Positions 30,234-30,428 of a stretch of DNA of 30,428 nt are shown piece by piece (the first letter of the stretch is position 1; every line of letters starts with the position of its first letter). Origin of the DNA: a virus. The position numbers were made by a program, and so were the translations under genes. A model generated the notes under the pieces. The model made no database searches. It was not told where the DNA came from and was given only the letters and a program-made list of their open reading frames with translations. The stretch covers positions 1 through 30,428 of the IMG/VR virus record IMGVR_UViG_3300037189_013468; one strand, written 5' to 3'.

Positions 30234-30428
30234 CTATAAGTTATCAGAGTAATCACTACTAAATCTAGTAAATCCTGATTCTTTGACAACTGATAAAATA
30301 TTGCTGACTCGTGGAATAAGTTCCTCCCTGTGACTGATCAGGAAAATGTTCTTGCCCCTGTCACGTGTCATGCCCTTGAGTATCTCCAAGGCCTTTTCCA
30401 CACCGCTCTGATCAGTGCCCTGGTCCAA
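30234..30428 (-). CDS. 46: Recombination endonuclease subunit gp46, C-terminus (partial)
   Basis: Sixty-four codons of a longer gene are inside the window, which continues beyond the right edge. LDQGTDQSGVEKALEILKGM and FLISHREELIPRV are the Walker B-proximal end and the H-loop (ISHRE) of SbcC/Rad50-type ATPases. This is the C-terminal ATP-binding lobe of gp46, which with the gp47 nuclease resects DNA ends for recombination-dependent replication. The apparent internal start is an artefact of truncation. A homing endonuclease gene follows its stop. Confidence 0.85.
   Translation of the reverse strand: MDQGTDQSGVEKALEILKGMTRDRGKNIFLISHREELIPRVSNILSVVKESGFTRFSSDYSDNL

Overview
The window reads as part of the genome of a contractile-tailed, T4-superfamily bacteriophage (myovirus), distant from T4 itself and closer in style to the marine and freshwater T4-like phages. 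The diagnosis rests on recognisable T4 head and tail proteins: portal (gp20), prohead core, prohead protease (gp21), scaffold (gp22) and major capsid protein (gp23) in T4 order on the minus strand; a gp14-like neck protein followed by gp15 on the plus strand; gp26 with a gp51-like partner; and the C-terminus of gp46 at the right edge. Short sequences matching the T4 late promoter (TATAAATA and variants ending in TAAATA) lie upstream of most structural genes, while a few minus-strand genes carry sigma70-like TTGACA/TATAAT promoters. The host cannot be named from the sequence.

Layout. 1-3.4 kb (minus): start of a structural gene at the edge, then an RM-like cassette read from 3407 downward: an SF2 helicase split into two translationally coupled ORFs, then an adenine-N6 DNA methyltransferase split into two ORFs whose halves are in reversed (permuted) order. 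3.4-6.2 kb (minus): small hypothetical genes and a lysine/alanine-rich 330-residue protein, with two good sigma70-type promoters. 6.35-13.65 kb (plus): gp14-like, gp15, a truncated CCA-adding-type nucleotidyltransferase, a collagen-like fibre, a large propeller-type fibre, and a chimeric ORF ending in a copy of a gp23 segment. 13.65-13.73 kb: terminator and hairpins between convergent units. 13.74-23.4 kb (minus): gp23, gp22, gp21, acidic prohead core protein, a small conserved ORF, a three-gene adhesin/fibre module, and gp20. 23.46-25.6 kb (minus): a tape-measure-like protein. 25.7-26.8 kb (plus): gp26 and the gp51-like ORF, linked by a candidate -1 frameshift site. 26.8-27.3 kb: a gene-poor, hairpin-rich stretch. 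27.3-30.4 kb: an unknown protein, a Hjc-like resolvase, a leucine-rich-like protein, a GIY-YIG homing endonuclease and gp46.

How it fits together. The centre of the window builds the capsid: gp20 nucleates, gp22 and the acidic core protein scaffold, gp21 cleaves, gp23 forms the shell. gp14 and gp15 finish the neck and tail, and the fibre genes supply host recognition. gp26 and the gp51-like ORF sit divergently beside the tape measure and look like a tail-assembly chaperone pair. The most noteworthy points are the candidate frameshift at 26509-26515, the split and permuted methyltransferase with its split helicase, the chimeric gp23-tail ORF, the fourfold 51-residue repeat in the scaffold, and several genes whose start codon lies only 4-8 nt from a late-promoter motif without a Shine-Dalgarno (possible leaderless late mRNAs).
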